64,000 nt of DNA from Bacteroidia bacterium (GTDB lineage Bacteria; Bacteroidota; Bacteroidia; Bacteroidales; F082). The notes under the pieces are model-generated. The model saw only the letters and a program-made list of their open reading frames with translations. It did not search any database and had not been told where the DNA came from. Below, piece by piece: positions 1 through 8,926 of this stretch (its first letter is position 1; each line of letters opens with the position of its first letter). The stretch lies in assembly GCA_021287165.1 (NCBI GenBank), contig JAJTAY010000010.1:124001-188000 (forward strand), given 5' to 3'. The translations under genes were made by a program, and so were the position numbers.

Positions 1-98
1 GAAAATTATGCCATCAGGGTTAATCGGCCGTAAATACTTACAAAAGTGTTTTCTCCTGACAACTTGTCTGTCCAATTAACGGTGATATTAAAGCGCTT

Positions 99-106
99 CA
101 AAGATA
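99..106 (-). promoter_or_regulatory. Candidate -7 box for a gene left of the window
   Basis: On the minus strand this reads TATCTTTG, a match to the Bacteroidota -7 consensus TAnnTTTG. It could drive a gene whose start lies beyond the left edge, with bases 1-92 as its leader. No convincing -33 TTG was found and no gene is visible, so a chance match is possible. Confidence 0.3.
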
Positions 107-199
107 CGTGAAATTTTGGCAATAATAAAATCAAAACAATCTTACTTTATGTCTAAATGACTGTAGGATAGTATTATGGCTAATGAAAAATAAAAACTG

Positions 200-230
200 T
201 TGCAGACTGCCTTAAAACATATTATCTTTG
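200..230 (+). promoter_or_regulatory. Promoter of tRNA-Pro
   Basis: TTG at 200-202 (-33 element) and TATCTTTG at 223-230 (-7 element) are separated by 20 nt, the spacing typical of Bacteroidota promoters. The -7 box ends 16 nt before the tRNA. Confidence 0.75.
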
Positions 231-246
231 CACCGCAAATTGCAAT

Positions 247-320
247 CGGGGCGTGGTGCAGTTGGCTAGCATACTTGCATGGGGTGCAAGCGGTCGCCCG
301 TTCGAGTCGGGCCGCTCCGA
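247..320 (+). tRNA. tRNA-Pro (anticodon GGG)
   Basis: The cloverleaf folds by eye. Acceptor strand CGGGGCG (247-253) pairs with CGCTCCG (313-319), with discriminator A at 320. The anticodon stem is CTTGC/GCAAG around loop ATGGGGT, giving anticodon GGG, which reads CCC and, by wobble, CCU. The T arm is GCCCG/CGGGC around TTCGAGT. CCA is not encoded. The gene stands alone with its own promoter and terminator. Confidence 0.95.
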
Positions 321-322
321 CG

Positions 323-354
323 AAAAACCCTCACAGCGATGTGGGGGTTTTTCT
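323..354 (+). terminator. Intrinsic terminator after tRNA-Pro
   Basis: An A-run followed by CCCTCACA pairs with TGTGGGGG around a short GCGA loop and runs into TTTTTCTTTT. It ends the tRNA transcript and may work in both directions. Confidence 0.8.
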
Positions 355-466
355 TTTACTGATAGCTGTTAAGGACTGACGATTCAGGCATAGCACTGTC
401 GTTGCTCAGCGTTTGAATGCGCAGAGAAGGTTTTCTCCTGCTAAAACTGCCCTTTTACTGATGCAT

Positions 467-498
467 TTGTACATTAATGATCTAATCGTGTACATTTG
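467..498 (+). promoter_or_regulatory. Promoter of the haem-binding protein gene
   Basis: TTG at 467-469 and TACATTTG at 491-498 are 21 nt apart. The -7 box ends 23 nt before the ATG at 522. It probably drives the 522-4041 run of co-directional genes. Confidence 0.7.
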
Positions 499-521
499 AC
501 ATCACCAAAAACCATTCAACC

Positions 522-986
522 ATGCGTAAGTACATCATCATCATTGCCATCTTGCTGGTGCTCGGTGCCATGCAGTTTATCCGCCCCGAGCGCAACCTTG
601 CCACAGTTGAAAGTCGTTACGATGTGTTTTACCTTACGGAAACCAATCCCGAGCTGGTGCGCACCGTGAAGATGGCCTGCTACGATTGTCATTCCGACCG
701 CACAGCCTATCCATGGTATTCAAGCATTGCGCCCATTTCGTGGATGATTGCCAATCATGTGAAAGATGGTAAAAAGCACCTTAACTTTTCGCAATGGACC
801 GTTTACGACAAGGAGGAACGAATGCATAACCTTCGCGAAATCAAGGAAGTATTGGAAAAGGCAGAAATGCCTCCCTCAAGTTATTTGCTCCTGCACAGTG
901 AAGCCAAACTTAGCGGGCCACAACGCCAGATGATCATTCAATGGGCCGATTCGCTGAGTACCCAGATTCAGATGAGCCTCAACTGA
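522..986 (+). CDS. Haem-binding domain protein (haem_bd family)
   Basis: This 154-residue protein starts with an uncleaved-looking hydrophobic segment (about residues 3-20), so it is probably anchored in the inner membrane facing the periplasm. A single CYDCH motif (C53, C56, H57) is a c-type haem attachment site. The downstream pattern, with a YPWYSSIAP stretch around residue 63, is typical of the haem_bd family (PF14376), which is common in Bacteroidota. The electron partner is unknown. The gene lies 7 nt before the M14 peptidase and is probably co-transcribed with it. Family call is firm; physiological role is not known. Confidence 0.85.
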   Translation: MRKYIIIIAILLVLGAMQFIRPERNLATVESRYDVFYLTETNPELVRTVKMACYDCHSDRTAYPWYSSIAPISWMIANHVKDGKKHLNFSQWTVYDKEERMHNLREIKEVLEKAEMPPSSYLLLHSEAKLSGPQRQMIIQWADSLSTQIQMSLN

Positions 987-993
987 TGAAGAT

Positions 994-3585
994 ATGAAAC
1001 GCGGTATCTTTTTTGGCTTTCTGCTTTTCGTTGCTGCTCAGCTTTTCGCACAAAAGATAACTACCCCTGAAAGCTGGTTTGGATTCAGGCCCGGCGACGA
1101 CCGGCAACTGTTTGGCTACGAAAAACTCATCGGCTACCTGCGAACACTCGAGAAACAATCCGACAGGGTAAAGCTGGTTTCCATAGGCCGCTCACCCATA
1201 GGAAAGGAGATATACGTTCTGCTGCTTTCTTCGCCGGCCAACCTTGAGCGGATCGACGAGCTGAAGGACATCAACCGCAGACTTGCCCTTGAGCCTGACA
1301 TTCCTGCTGTTGAGCTGGAGAGCATGGTCGACCGGGGAAAGGTATTTGTGGTGGCCACAATGTCGATGCATTCCACCGAAGTGGGGCCTTCGCAATCGGT
1401 TCCTCTTATGGCCTACGAGCTGGCAAGTACCAACGATCCGCTCAAGATTTCCTGGCTGGAAAATACGGTTGTGATGATTGTTCCCAGCCACAATCCCGAC
1501 GGGATGGACATGGTGGTGGATCATTACAATAAATATAAAGGCACCAAATACGAACGCAGTCAGATGCCAGGGGTGTATCACAAATACATCGGTCACGACA
1601 ACAACCGTGATTTTGTGATGCTTACGCAGGAAGATACACGAGCCATCAGCCGTTTGTTCAGCCACGACTGGTTTCCGCAGGTGATGGTCGAGAAGCACCA
1701 GATGGGGGCTACAGGCGTACGCTATTTTGTACCTCCGCCGCACGACCCCATAGCTGAAAACATTGACGCAGGGCTAATCAACTGGATGGGCCTTTTTGGT
1801 GCAGCCATGATCAAACGCATGACGACCGACAGCCTTAAAGGGGTTACCCAGCGCTACCTTTTTGACGACTACTGGCCGGGCCATACCGAGACCTGCCTGT
1901 GGAAAAACACCATCGGCATGCTCACCGAAGCCGCTTCGGCTCATGTGGCTACTCCGGTTTATGTTGAAAAACAAGAGATTGGTGTGATAGGCAAAGGTTT
2001 GGGCGAATATAAGAAAAGCGTGAATATGCCCGATCCCTGGCCCGGTGGATGGTGGCGGCTTTCGGACATTGTGAACTACGAGATCAGCTCGATGTGGGGA
2101 ATTGTGGAAACAGCGTCCCTGCATCGCGAGCGCCTGCTGCGCTTCAGGCACGACATTACAGCCAAAATGGTGGAACTGGGCCGCAAGGAAGCACCTTATT
2201 ATTATCTGCTTCCACCCAGCCAAAACGACCCGGGCGAACTGGTTCATTTGGTGGCGCTTTTGCGCGAGCATGGAGTGAACACTTATGCTTTGACTAGCGA
2301 TGTGCGGCTGAGCAATATGGTTTTCCCCTCCGGTTCGGTGGTTGTGCCGCTTGCGCAGCCTTTCAGGGCTTTCATAAAGGAAGTGATGGAAAAACAGGAG
2401 TTTCCGGTAAGACGTTATGTGCCCGGAGGAGAGATCATCAAACCGTATGATATCACCTCATGGTCGCTGCCTTTGCATTTAGGGCTCGAATGCCACGAAG
2501 TGAACGAGCGTATTGCAGCCCTGGAAGCATCTTTAAAAGAAATTGAGCAATACGACTTGCCCTTAGCCTCAGTTGAAAAAGCCTGGGGATATGCCCTGAG
2601 CCCTTCGCAAAATGCTTCCTATGCGCTGGTATTCAACCTACTTGGAAAAAACAAACCTGTTTTCAGGCTGCAGCAAACAACAGAACACGAGGGCAAGCCA
2701 CTTTTGGCCGGCACCTTCGTTGTCGAAGCGACCGCTTTAAAGGGTATCGATTGGCCGCAAGGACTTTTGGCTGAGCCTATGATGTCGCGACCGAACTTTG
2801 AGCTGAAAAGGCTGAAAAGTCCCGTGGTGGGTTTGGTAGAGACCTGGTTTCACGATATGGATGCCGGCTGGACAAGGTACATCTTCGACAGCTACAACAT
2901 TCCTTACCGTGTGCTCAGGCCTGCCGATCTGGCAGTTGGTGTGCCTTCGGGTATCGAAGTGCTGGTGTTTCCCTCGGCTTCCAAATCTGTATTGCTCGAT
3001 GGCAAACAGGGCGAGGGGGTAAATGCTGCTCCGGCAAACTTCCCTCCGGGATTTGCAAAGGGTATGGGCAAGGAAGGACTCAGCAAGCTGATGCAATGGC
3101 TGGATCAAGGCGGGTTGATTGTAAGCTGGGGAGCCTCGGCAGCTCTGTTCGAAGGCACGCACAGCATCAAATCCGGCACCGAAAACGAGGATTTCAGACT
3201 GCCTTTTCGCGATGTTTCGGAAGAGCTGAAGAAAAAGGGGCTGTATGCTCCTGGTACCCTTATGCGATTGTATATGGTTGTAAATCATCCACTTACCTAT
3301 GGAATACCTGCCAGGCTCAATGTTTTTTCGAGGGGTGAGCCGGTTTTCGCCACCTCGGTGCCTGTGCTCGACATCGAGCGCAGGGTGCTGGCCTCTTATG
3401 CCCAATCCAACCTTGTGCAGAGCGGCTATGCCGAAAATGATGAGCTCCTTAAAGGCAGGTCGGCACTGGTTTGGATGCAAAAGGGCAGGGGACAGCTGGT
3501 GGTGATGGGCTTTAATCCGCAATTCAGGGCCAATACCAGAGGAAGTTTCAAGTTGTTATTTAACGCGCTTTTAATGGGACAATGA
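994..3585 (+). CDS. Exported M14-family zinc carboxypeptidase-like protein
   Basis: This 863-residue protein has a cleavable signal peptide (residues 1-19, ending LFAQ). An N-terminal M14 peptidase domain carries the zinc ligands H126 and E129 in MHSTE, a third candidate histidine at H235 (EKHQMG), an NRD motif at 204-206 and a catalytic-type glutamate in LTEAAS near residue 313. The remaining 450 or so residues resemble the long C-terminal region of Bacteroidota M14 peptidases, with a glutamine-amidotransferase-like fold possible but unproven. It is likely a periplasmic or secreted peptidase of unknown substrate. All the expected metal ligands are present, so activity is plausible. Confidence 0.85.
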   Translation: MKRGIFFGFLLFVAAQLFAQKITTPESWFGFRPGDDRQLFGYEKLIGYLRTLEKQSDRVKLVSIGRSPIGKEIYVLLLSSPANLERIDELKDINRRLALEPDIPAVELESMVDRGKVFVVATMSMHSTEVGPSQSVPLMAYELASTNDPLKISWLENTVVMIVPSHNPDGMDMVVDHYNKYKGTKYERSQMPGVYHKYIGHDNNRDFVMLTQEDTRAISRLFSHDWFPQVMVEKHQMGATGVRYFVPPPHDPIAENIDAGLINWMGLFGAAMIKRMTTDSLKGVTQRYLFDDYWPGHTETCLWKNTIGMLTEAASAHVATPVYVEKQEIGVIGKGLGEYKKSVNMPDPWPGGWWRLSDIVNYEISSMWGIVETASLHRERLLRFRHDITAKMVELGRKEAPYYYLLPPSQNDPGELVHLVALLREHGVNTYALTSDVRLSNMVFPSGSVVVPLAQPFRAFIKEVMEKQEFPVRRYVPGGEIIKPYDITSWSLPLHLGLECHEVNERIAALEASLKEIEQYDLPLASVEKAWGYALSPSQNASYALVFNLLGKNKPVFRLQQTTEHEGKPLLAGTFVVEATALKGIDWPQGLLAEPMMSRPNFELKRLKSPVVGLVETWFHDMDAGWTRYIFDSYNIPYRVLRPADLAVGVPSGIEVLVFPSASKSVLLDGKQGEGVNAAPANFPPGFAKGMGKEGLSKLMQWLDQGGLIVSWGASAALFEGTHSIKSGTENEDFRLPFRDVSEELKKKGLYAPGTLMRLYMVVNHPLTYGIPARLNVFSRGEPVFATSVPVLDIERRVLASYAQSNLVQSGYAENDELLKGRSALVWMQKGRGQLVVMGFNPQFRANTRGSFKLLFNALLMGQ

Positions 3586-3609
3586 TCTATTAATCAATAC
3601 GATTGAATT

Positions 3610-4041
3610 ATGGGCATACGAATAATTATTATATCCACGCTTGTCATTATGCTTGGTGTGGGCTGCAAGGGTTCAAAAACAGGACCTAAGGCTTTGCCGA
3701 AGCCGGTGGCCGAAGACCATTCAACAGGTGAATACGTCTTTCCTGCCGGGGTTTATTACATGTTTAATTTTAATGGCAGTCCGGCCTACGATTTTGATCT
3801 TGCCGGAGCAGTGAACCAATTGAAGCAGAACGGTTTTCGCCCTGCTGAACTTTGGTACAAGCCGGGTGCATCATCCTGCGCTCCTCCCGGAAGCGAGTTG
3901 GCCATGACGGTGATGGTGGAGCCCGTGCTGCTTATGCGGTTCAAAAAGGAACAACCCGGCATTGAGAAAATTGGATATGAGCTTGTTGCAGAACCCTCTG
4001 CAGGCAGCTGTGCCTATGTAGTGAAGCGGTACAGGTTTTAG
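3610..4041 (+). CDS. Putative lipoprotein of unknown function
   Basis: The 143-residue product begins with a short hydrophobic segment ending in a lipobox, LGVGC (C19), so it is probably lipidated. Two further cysteines (in SSCAPPG and GSCAYV) may form a disulfide. The middle region, with VYYMFNFNG and a long amphipathic stretch, is not something I recognise. It is the last gene of the 522-4041 run, and its stop codon overlaps the stop of the convergent rhomboid gene by 2 nt. Confidence 0.7.
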   Translation: MGIRIIIISTLVIMLGVGCKGSKTGPKALPKPVAEDHSTGEYVFPAGVYYMFNFNGSPAYDFDLAGAVNQLKQNGFRPAELWYKPGASSCAPPGSELAMTVMVEPVLLMRFKKEQPGIEKIGYELVAEPSAGSCAYVVKRYRF

Positions 4042-4778
4042 TCCTTCCGTTTCCTGAAGTGATACACCACATCCAGGTCTTTGTGGTCGGGTTCCGGGGT
4101 TTGCCAGTAGGGTTTTTCTTCTGTTTCGTCTGAAACATCTTCGGCTTTTGCTGAGTCCTCGCTCTCATGTTCTTCAGGCTCGAGTTCCCAGGAATAAATA
4201 CGGCGCTGTGGTCCTTCTGTGCGGTAATAAAGGGCAAGCATGATGCCGCTGATGCCACCGAACAGGTGCGACTCCCACGAGATGTTTTGTTGAGGAAGAA
4301 AGTCGGGGAAAACGCCCCAAACCATACCGCCATACAGAAAGACTACGATGAGCGAAACGGCCATCAGCCTTGTTTCACGACGCAACAATCCGCTCATAAA
4401 CAGAAAGGAGGCCAGGGCATAGATGAGTCCGCTGGCGCCTATGTGCACCCCCCCGCGGGCGCCTGTCCATACCCAGAAACCGGTAATCAGAACGCTCAAC
4501 CCCAAAATTCTCCAGGCAAGGGGTTTGTAAAAATAGAACAATGATGCTCCCAAAACAAGGGTTGGTATGGTGTTGGCTCCCAAATGTTTCCAGTCGGCGT
4601 GCAGCAGGGGTGAAAGCAAAATTCCGGGCAATCCGCGGACTTGCAATGGATGAATTCCCAGAAACGAGAGCGAGATGCCACTGAATTGTTCGAAGAGGTG
4701 GATGGTCCACATGAGCAGTACAAGCAATCCGGGAAACAGAAAGCTGCTGACCATCGATTTTTCGTCCTCTCTCAACAT
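4038..4778 (-). CDS. Rhomboid-family intramembrane serine protease
   Basis: The 246-residue multi-pass membrane protein carries the rhomboid catalytic serine motif GASG, followed by a hydrophobic helix, and the catalytic histidine in ESHLFGGISG. The soluble tail of about 60 residues is acidic (EPEEHESEDSAKAED) and is probably cytoplasmic. The reading frame stays open up to 4853, but a -7 box (TAACTTTG, minus) at 4797-4804 lies inside that extension, so I place the start at the ATG at 4776-4778. Substrates are unknown. The catalytic dyad looks intact. Confidence 0.88.
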   Translation of the reverse strand: MLREDEKSMVSSFLFPGLLVLLMWTIHLFEQFSGISLSFLGIHPLQVRGLPGILLSPLLHADWKHLGANTIPTLVLGASLFYFYKPLAWRILGLSVLITGFWVWTGARGGVHIGASGLIYALASFLFMSGLLRRETRLMAVSLIVVFLYGGMVWGVFPDFLPQQNISWESHLFGGISGIMLALYYRTEGPQRRIYSWELEPEEHESEDSAKAEDVSDETEEKPYWQTPEPDHKDLDVVYHFRKRKD

Positions 4779-4796
4779 ATTAATTGAAGTGTCTTT

Positions 4797-4804
4797 CAAA
4801 GTTA
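4797..4804 (-). promoter_or_regulatory. -7 promoter box of the rhomboid gene
   Basis: The minus strand reads TAACTTTG, ending 18 nt before the chosen ATG. It rules out the longer in-frame start at 4853. No clear -33 TTG. Confidence 0.6.
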
Positions 4805-4898
4805 TCAAATCTGCCGTTTTTTCAGGCTTTGGGCACAATAATTGTATATGCAACCATCAGGCCAAACCATTGTCATTATCAATAAAAGCTTTTCAATG

Positions 4899-5576
4899 AT
4901 GAAACCAATTACTGTTGCTTTACTGTCGGCTTTTATGCTCGTAAATATCACTGCATCTGCACAAAACAACGAAAAGGCCCGCTCCCTTGCCAATGGATAT
5001 GGAGGGTTTGGCGGGTTGCTCTACGATGTAGGTCCGGTTTTAGGGGCCACCGGCCTTAGTCAAGGCGGGGGCGGTGCTTTTCTGTGGAACAATTTTTTTA
5101 TCGGCGGTTATGGGATGGGGCTGGTAACCAATCATTACAAGCGCGTGGTTTACCTGAACCCGGATGACAAAAGTGGCAACCCTTACGACTATTCCGGCGA
5201 CCCGGTTAAGTTTGGGCATGGAGGCCTTTTGCTGGGTAAGGTTATTCCGCTGAAAGGGGATGTTTCGCTGATGGCTTCCGGCACTTTTGGCTGGGGAGGT
5301 TTGGCATGGAGTCCCAACCTTGGTGACAAGCGACGCCAGAAAATGTATCAGATCGAAGAAAATATCTTTGTGATGCAGCCTAAGCTGATGGCTACCTATC
5401 AGCCTTTGCGCTGGCTGAGGCTTGAGGCTGGGCTTGGATACCGTATGGTATTCACTTCCAACAAACAATACCTCGACATTTCAGGCCCTGGCGCTCCACG
5501 CTGGCGCAACTTTTTCGAATCGGGCGAGTTCTCAGCGCCTACCTTCAACTTTGGCATTATGTTCGGTGCGTTTTGA
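4899..5576 (+). CDS. Exported glycine-rich envelope protein, probably outer-membrane
   Basis: The frame opens at 4842, but the export signal starts at the paired ATG codons at 4896 and 4899 (MKPITVALLSAF..., cleavage after ASA-Q). The mature part of about 200 residues is rich in Gly, aromatic residues and alternating hydrophobics, and it ends in phenylalanine (FGIMFGAF), which suggests a small outer-membrane beta-barrel. I do not recognise the family. Its 5' region is shared with the divergent rhomboid gene, and no -7 box stands out on the plus strand. Confidence 0.7.
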   Translation: MKPITVALLSAFMLVNITASAQNNEKARSLANGYGGFGGLLYDVGPVLGATGLSQGGGGAFLWNNFFIGGYGMGLVTNHYKRVVYLNPDDKSGNPYDYSGDPVKFGHGGLLLGKVIPLKGDVSLMASGTFGWGGLAWSPNLGDKRRQKMYQIEENIFVMQPKLMATYQPLRWLRLEAGLGYRMVFTSNKQYLDISGPGAPRWRNFFESGEFSAPTFNFGIMFGAF

Positions 5577-5647
5577 TTTTTTAAATGTTGAGCCGCAACC
5601 TTTTTGTGCCGTAAGTTGTTTGAGAACCAAGATACTTAATAAACCCG

Positions 5648-8011
5648 ATGGTATTTACTTCCGCAAAATATAAGCTGCTCTTAATCATTCTGTTTTGCAA
5701 TCTGTCCGTTTCGCTTTTGGCGTCCGACAGCGACAATGCAGCGCGCAAAACCTTTACCGTGAGTGGTTATGTACGCGATGCCTCCAATGGCGAAACCCTG
5801 ATAGGGGCCACTGTGATTGCCCAAAATGGCAGCGGCACCATAACCAATGTTTATGGATATTATGCTCTGAAGCTAGAGCCTGGATACTATACACTAAACT
5901 TTTCGTTTGTTGGTTTTGATTCAGAGGTGCGCATTTTCAGGCTCAGGGCCGACACGATCATAAACATCAATCTTGGCTTGGTGAGCAGGCAACTTCGAGA
6001 GGTGGTGGTGAGCGCTGACCGCCCTCAGGAGCGGCTGGGTCAGGCACAGATGAGTGTGAACAGGCTTGATATCAAAAACATACGACAAATACCCGCCCTC
6101 ATGGGCGAGGTGGACGTGATCAAAGCGATACAGCTTCTTCCGGGCGTACAGGCCACGGCTGAAGGAGGCTCAGGCTTCAGTGTGCGCGGCGGCAGCCCCG
6201 ACCAGAACCTTATACTGCTCGACGAGGCGGTAGTTTACAACCCCTCGCATTTGCTGGGCTTCTTTTCGGTATTCAACAATGATGCTGTGAAAGGCGTTGA
6301 GCTCTACAAGGGCGACATCCCGCCGGCCTATGGAGGCAGGTTGTCGTCGGTGGTGGATGTGCGCATGAACGATGGCAACATCAAGAAGTTTTCGGGACAA
6401 GGAGGAGTTGGCACTATCTCGAGCCGCCTTACTCTGGAAGGGCCGCTGCAGAAAGACCGTTCGAGTTTTATGTTGGCCGGTCGGCGCACCTACGCCGACC
6501 TTTTCCTGTTGCTCTCGAAAAACGAGCAGATCAAGGACAACACACTCTATTTCTACGACTTCAATGCGAAAACCAATTATATCATCAACGACCGAAACCG
6601 TGTCTTTTTGTCAGGCTATTTTGGGCGCGACATATTCGAAGGGCCGAATTTCGGCATAGGTTGGGGTAATCAGACAGCAACATTGCGCTGGAATCATTTG
6701 TTCAGCAGCCAGCTTTTCAGCAATATTTCGCTCATATACAGCAGATTCAACTATCAGCTTGGTGCTCCGGAAGGTCAGCCCAACGCTTTCGACTGGTTTG
6801 CCTCGATGAAAGACCATACGGCCAAGGCCGATTTTACCTGGTTTGCCGGAAGCAACAATACCCTGCGTTTTGGCCTGAGTGGGACCTATCACCGTTTTAA
6901 TCCCGGAGTGGCTGAAGGCAAAGGCAACGATAGCCCTTTCAACCGTATAGAGATGAGGCAGAACCGCGCTTTTCAGGGAGGGCTTTATGTAAGCAATGAC
7001 CAGAAAATAGGTCAGAAGTTCACCTTGAAATATGGGTTGCGCTTCAGCGCCTTCAGCAATATCGGCGAGGGTGTTGTTTATCAATTCAATGAACGCTACG
7101 AGCGTAAGGACTCCACCTATTATCCGGCTGGAAAGATATACAACACCTATGCAGCGCTCGAGCCGCGTGTGAGTCTGGCTTACGTGCTCAATGAGCAGTC
7201 TTCCGTTAAAGCCTCCTACACAAGAAATGTGCAGTACATCCACCTGGCCCAGAATTCCACGGCCGGAACACCTTTAGACATCTGGTTTCCGTCGAGCCCC
7301 AATGTAAAGCCGCAGTATGGCGACCAGTTTTCGGCCGGATATTTTCGCAACTATGAACCCTGGGGAATGGAGGCCTCCGCCGAAGGATTTTTCAAGCTCA
7401 ACCACAACGCTATCGACTTTAAAGACCATGCCGAGCTTTTGCTCAACGAATACCTCGAAGGCGAACTGCGATTTGGCAAGGCCCATAGCTACGGGCTTGA
7501 AGTGCTCGTGAGGCGCAATGCCGGCCGTCTTAGTGGCTGGGTGAGCTACACCTGGTCGCGCACCTTCCGCGAAATACCCGAAATCAACAAAGGGATAAAA
7601 TACCCGGCCAGTTACGACCGGCCGCACGATATCAGCATTGTGGCCAATTACGAACTCAACGACCGCTGGAACTTTGGGGCCAACTGGGTGTATGCCACAG
7701 GTTCACCGGTTACCTTTCCCACCGGAAGGTTTGTCATTGGCAGTACCATTGCGCCCGTATATTCCGACCGCAATGCTTACCGTTTGCCCGATTACCATCG
7801 TCTGGATCTGTCGGCCACCTGGAAAAACAAACCCAAGCCGGGCCGCAAATGGACGGGCGAGTGGAACCTTTCGGTTTACAACGCATACTACCGAAAAAAT
7901 CCCTGGGTCATCAATTTTGTTCCCGACCCGAAAAATCCCAACATCACCTATGCTGAGATGACATACCTCTTTGCCATTGTGCCCGCACTCACTTATAACT
8001 TCAGGTTTTAA
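5648..8011 (+). CDS. TonB-dependent outer-membrane receptor
   Basis: The 787-residue protein has a signal peptide (to about residue 25), a carboxypeptidase-regulatory-like domain (about 37-120, TVSGYVRDASNGETLIGAT), a plug domain (about 130-250, GFSVRGGSPDQNLILLDE) and a C-terminal barrel ending in F (TYNFRF). This is the usual Bacteroidota receptor for active uptake of a large ligand such as a siderophore, peptide or glycan. It is followed 3 nt later by a DUF4249 lipoprotein, a frequent partner of this receptor subtype. No SusD homologue is present, so polysaccharide uptake is less likely. Ligand unknown. Confidence 0.9.
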   Translation: MVFTSAKYKLLLIILFCNLSVSLLASDSDNAARKTFTVSGYVRDASNGETLIGATVIAQNGSGTITNVYGYYALKLEPGYYTLNFSFVGFDSEVRIFRLRADTIININLGLVSRQLREVVVSADRPQERLGQAQMSVNRLDIKNIRQIPALMGEVDVIKAIQLLPGVQATAEGGSGFSVRGGSPDQNLILLDEAVVYNPSHLLGFFSVFNNDAVKGVELYKGDIPPAYGGRLSSVVDVRMNDGNIKKFSGQGGVGTISSRLTLEGPLQKDRSSFMLAGRRTYADLFLLLSKNEQIKDNTLYFYDFNAKTNYIINDRNRVFLSGYFGRDIFEGPNFGIGWGNQTATLRWNHLFSSQLFSNISLIYSRFNYQLGAPEGQPNAFDWFASMKDHTAKADFTWFAGSNNTLRFGLSGTYHRFNPGVAEGKGNDSPFNRIEMRQNRAFQGGLYVSNDQKIGQKFTLKYGLRFSAFSNIGEGVVYQFNERYERKDSTYYPAGKIYNTYAALEPRVSLAYVLNEQSSVKASYTRNVQYIHLAQNSTAGTPLDIWFPSSPNVKPQYGDQFSAGYFRNYEPWGMEASAEGFFKLNHNAIDFKDHAELLLNEYLEGELRFGKAHSYGLEVLVRRNAGRLSGWVSYTWSRTFREIPEINKGIKYPASYDRPHDISIVANYELNDRWNFGANWVYATGSPVTFPTGRFVIGSTIAPVYSDRNAYRLPDYHRLDLSATWKNKPKPGRKWTGEWNLSVYNAYYRKNPWVINFVPDPKNPNITYAEMTYLFAIVPALTYNFRF

Positions 8012-8014
8012 GCC

Positions 8015-8878
8015 ATGAAAAGAAATTACCTTACATTGTTGGGTATCTTAGCCTTACTGGCCGTCGGAGGGTGTACGGAGAAGTACGACATCCGTCTCGA
8101 CGACTCATTTGCACGGCTTGTGGTGGATGGCAACATCAGTACCGATACCACCTTTCATTTGGTGAGGCTCACCAAAACAACCAGCTATTTTTACAACGAA
8201 GCTCCTCCGGCCGTGAGCGGAGCACAACTGGTGCTGAATACGCCCGGCGGTAGCATTACTATGAATGAACTGCCCGGTCAGCCCGGTGTATATGCCACGG
8301 CTGATAACTTTTATGCCAGTCCGGGGTCCAATTATATTTTGGACATTCGTCTGGCAACCGAAGTGGGCGGTGCGCGCAGCTATACCGCCACAACCCGCGC
8401 CCCCACAACGGCATTTCGAATGGATTCCATTGCCCTGGAGTATCAGCGTCCTTTCGACTTTTTCCTGGTCAAACTTTATGCCTGGGACCCCCCGACTACT
8501 GATTTTTACAAATTTGATGCACTGATCAACGGTAAGCCTCTCACAGACACTGCGTCCCGTTCGCTTGTGGTGGACGACAGGTTTATAAATGGCAACAACA
8601 CTAATGGTCTGGCAGTGATGTTCATACGTGGTGACGAACTCAAGCAGGGCGATACGCTTACTCTGGTCATGTCGGCCATTTCGAAAGATTATTATGACTT
8701 TTTTCAGCAACTGCGCACACAAGCTGGGCCGTCTAATCCGCTATTCTCAGGTCCGCCAGCAAACATCGCTTCCAATATTGCCGAGGGAGGGCTGGGTTTT
8801 TTTGATGCAAGGCTAATAAAACGAAGCACACTCATCCTCACCGACGACCCGAAGAAGCCGGTTAACAACCGTCCCTGA
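8015..8878 (+). CDS. DUF4249-family lipoprotein
   Basis: The 287-residue product has a lipoprotein signal (LLAVGGC, C20) and the N-terminal pattern of DUF4249 (EKYDIRLDDSFARLVVDGNI). The family is confined largely to Bacteroidota and is normally encoded directly downstream of a TonB-dependent receptor, as here (3 nt gap). I infer it is an outer-leaflet accessory, perhaps for ligand capture. No enzymatic motif is visible. Its stop codon overlaps the left arm of a 23-bp palindrome. Confidence 0.85.
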   Translation: MKRNYLTLLGILALLAVGGCTEKYDIRLDDSFARLVVDGNISTDTTFHLVRLTKTTSYFYNEAPPAVSGAQLVLNTPGGSITMNELPGQPGVYATADNFYASPGSNYILDIRLATEVGGARSYTATTRAPTTAFRMDSIALEYQRPFDFFLVKLYAWDPPTTDFYKFDALINGKPLTDTASRSLVVDDRFINGNNTNGLAVMFIRGDELKQGDTLTLVMSAISKDYYDFFQQLRTQAGPSNPLFSGPPANIASNIAEGGLGFFDARLIKRSTLILTDDPKKPVNNRP

Positions 8879-8900
8879 AGCTTTTCGGCCCGAAAAGCTT
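8878..8900. promoter_or_regulatory. 23-bp palindrome at the purB promoter
   Basis: AAGCTTTTCGG (8878-8888) and CCGAAAAGCTT (8890-8900) are perfect inverted repeats around one central base. The right arm ends on the first T of the purB -7 box. No T-run follows on either strand, so a simple terminator is unlikely. An operator is possible. Confidence 0.55.
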
Positions 8901-8907
8901 ACCTTTG
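8900..8907 (+). promoter_or_regulatory. -7 promoter box of purB
   Basis: TACCTTTG, ending 19 nt before the purB ATG. It abuts the 23-bp palindrome. No -33 TTG at the expected spacing. Confidence 0.6.
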
Positions 8908-8926
8908 CTTGCAATAACGGAGCATC

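Noticed and set aside
1..160. A possible short minus-strand frame of about 40 codons ending near base 5
   Set aside because: It has only a TTG or similar start, contains a -7 box in its middle and has no recognisable feature; probably chance or the leader of a gene outside the window.
4779..4853. N-terminal extension of the rhomboid protein
   Set aside because: A -7 box lies inside it and the extension is not membrane-protein-like.
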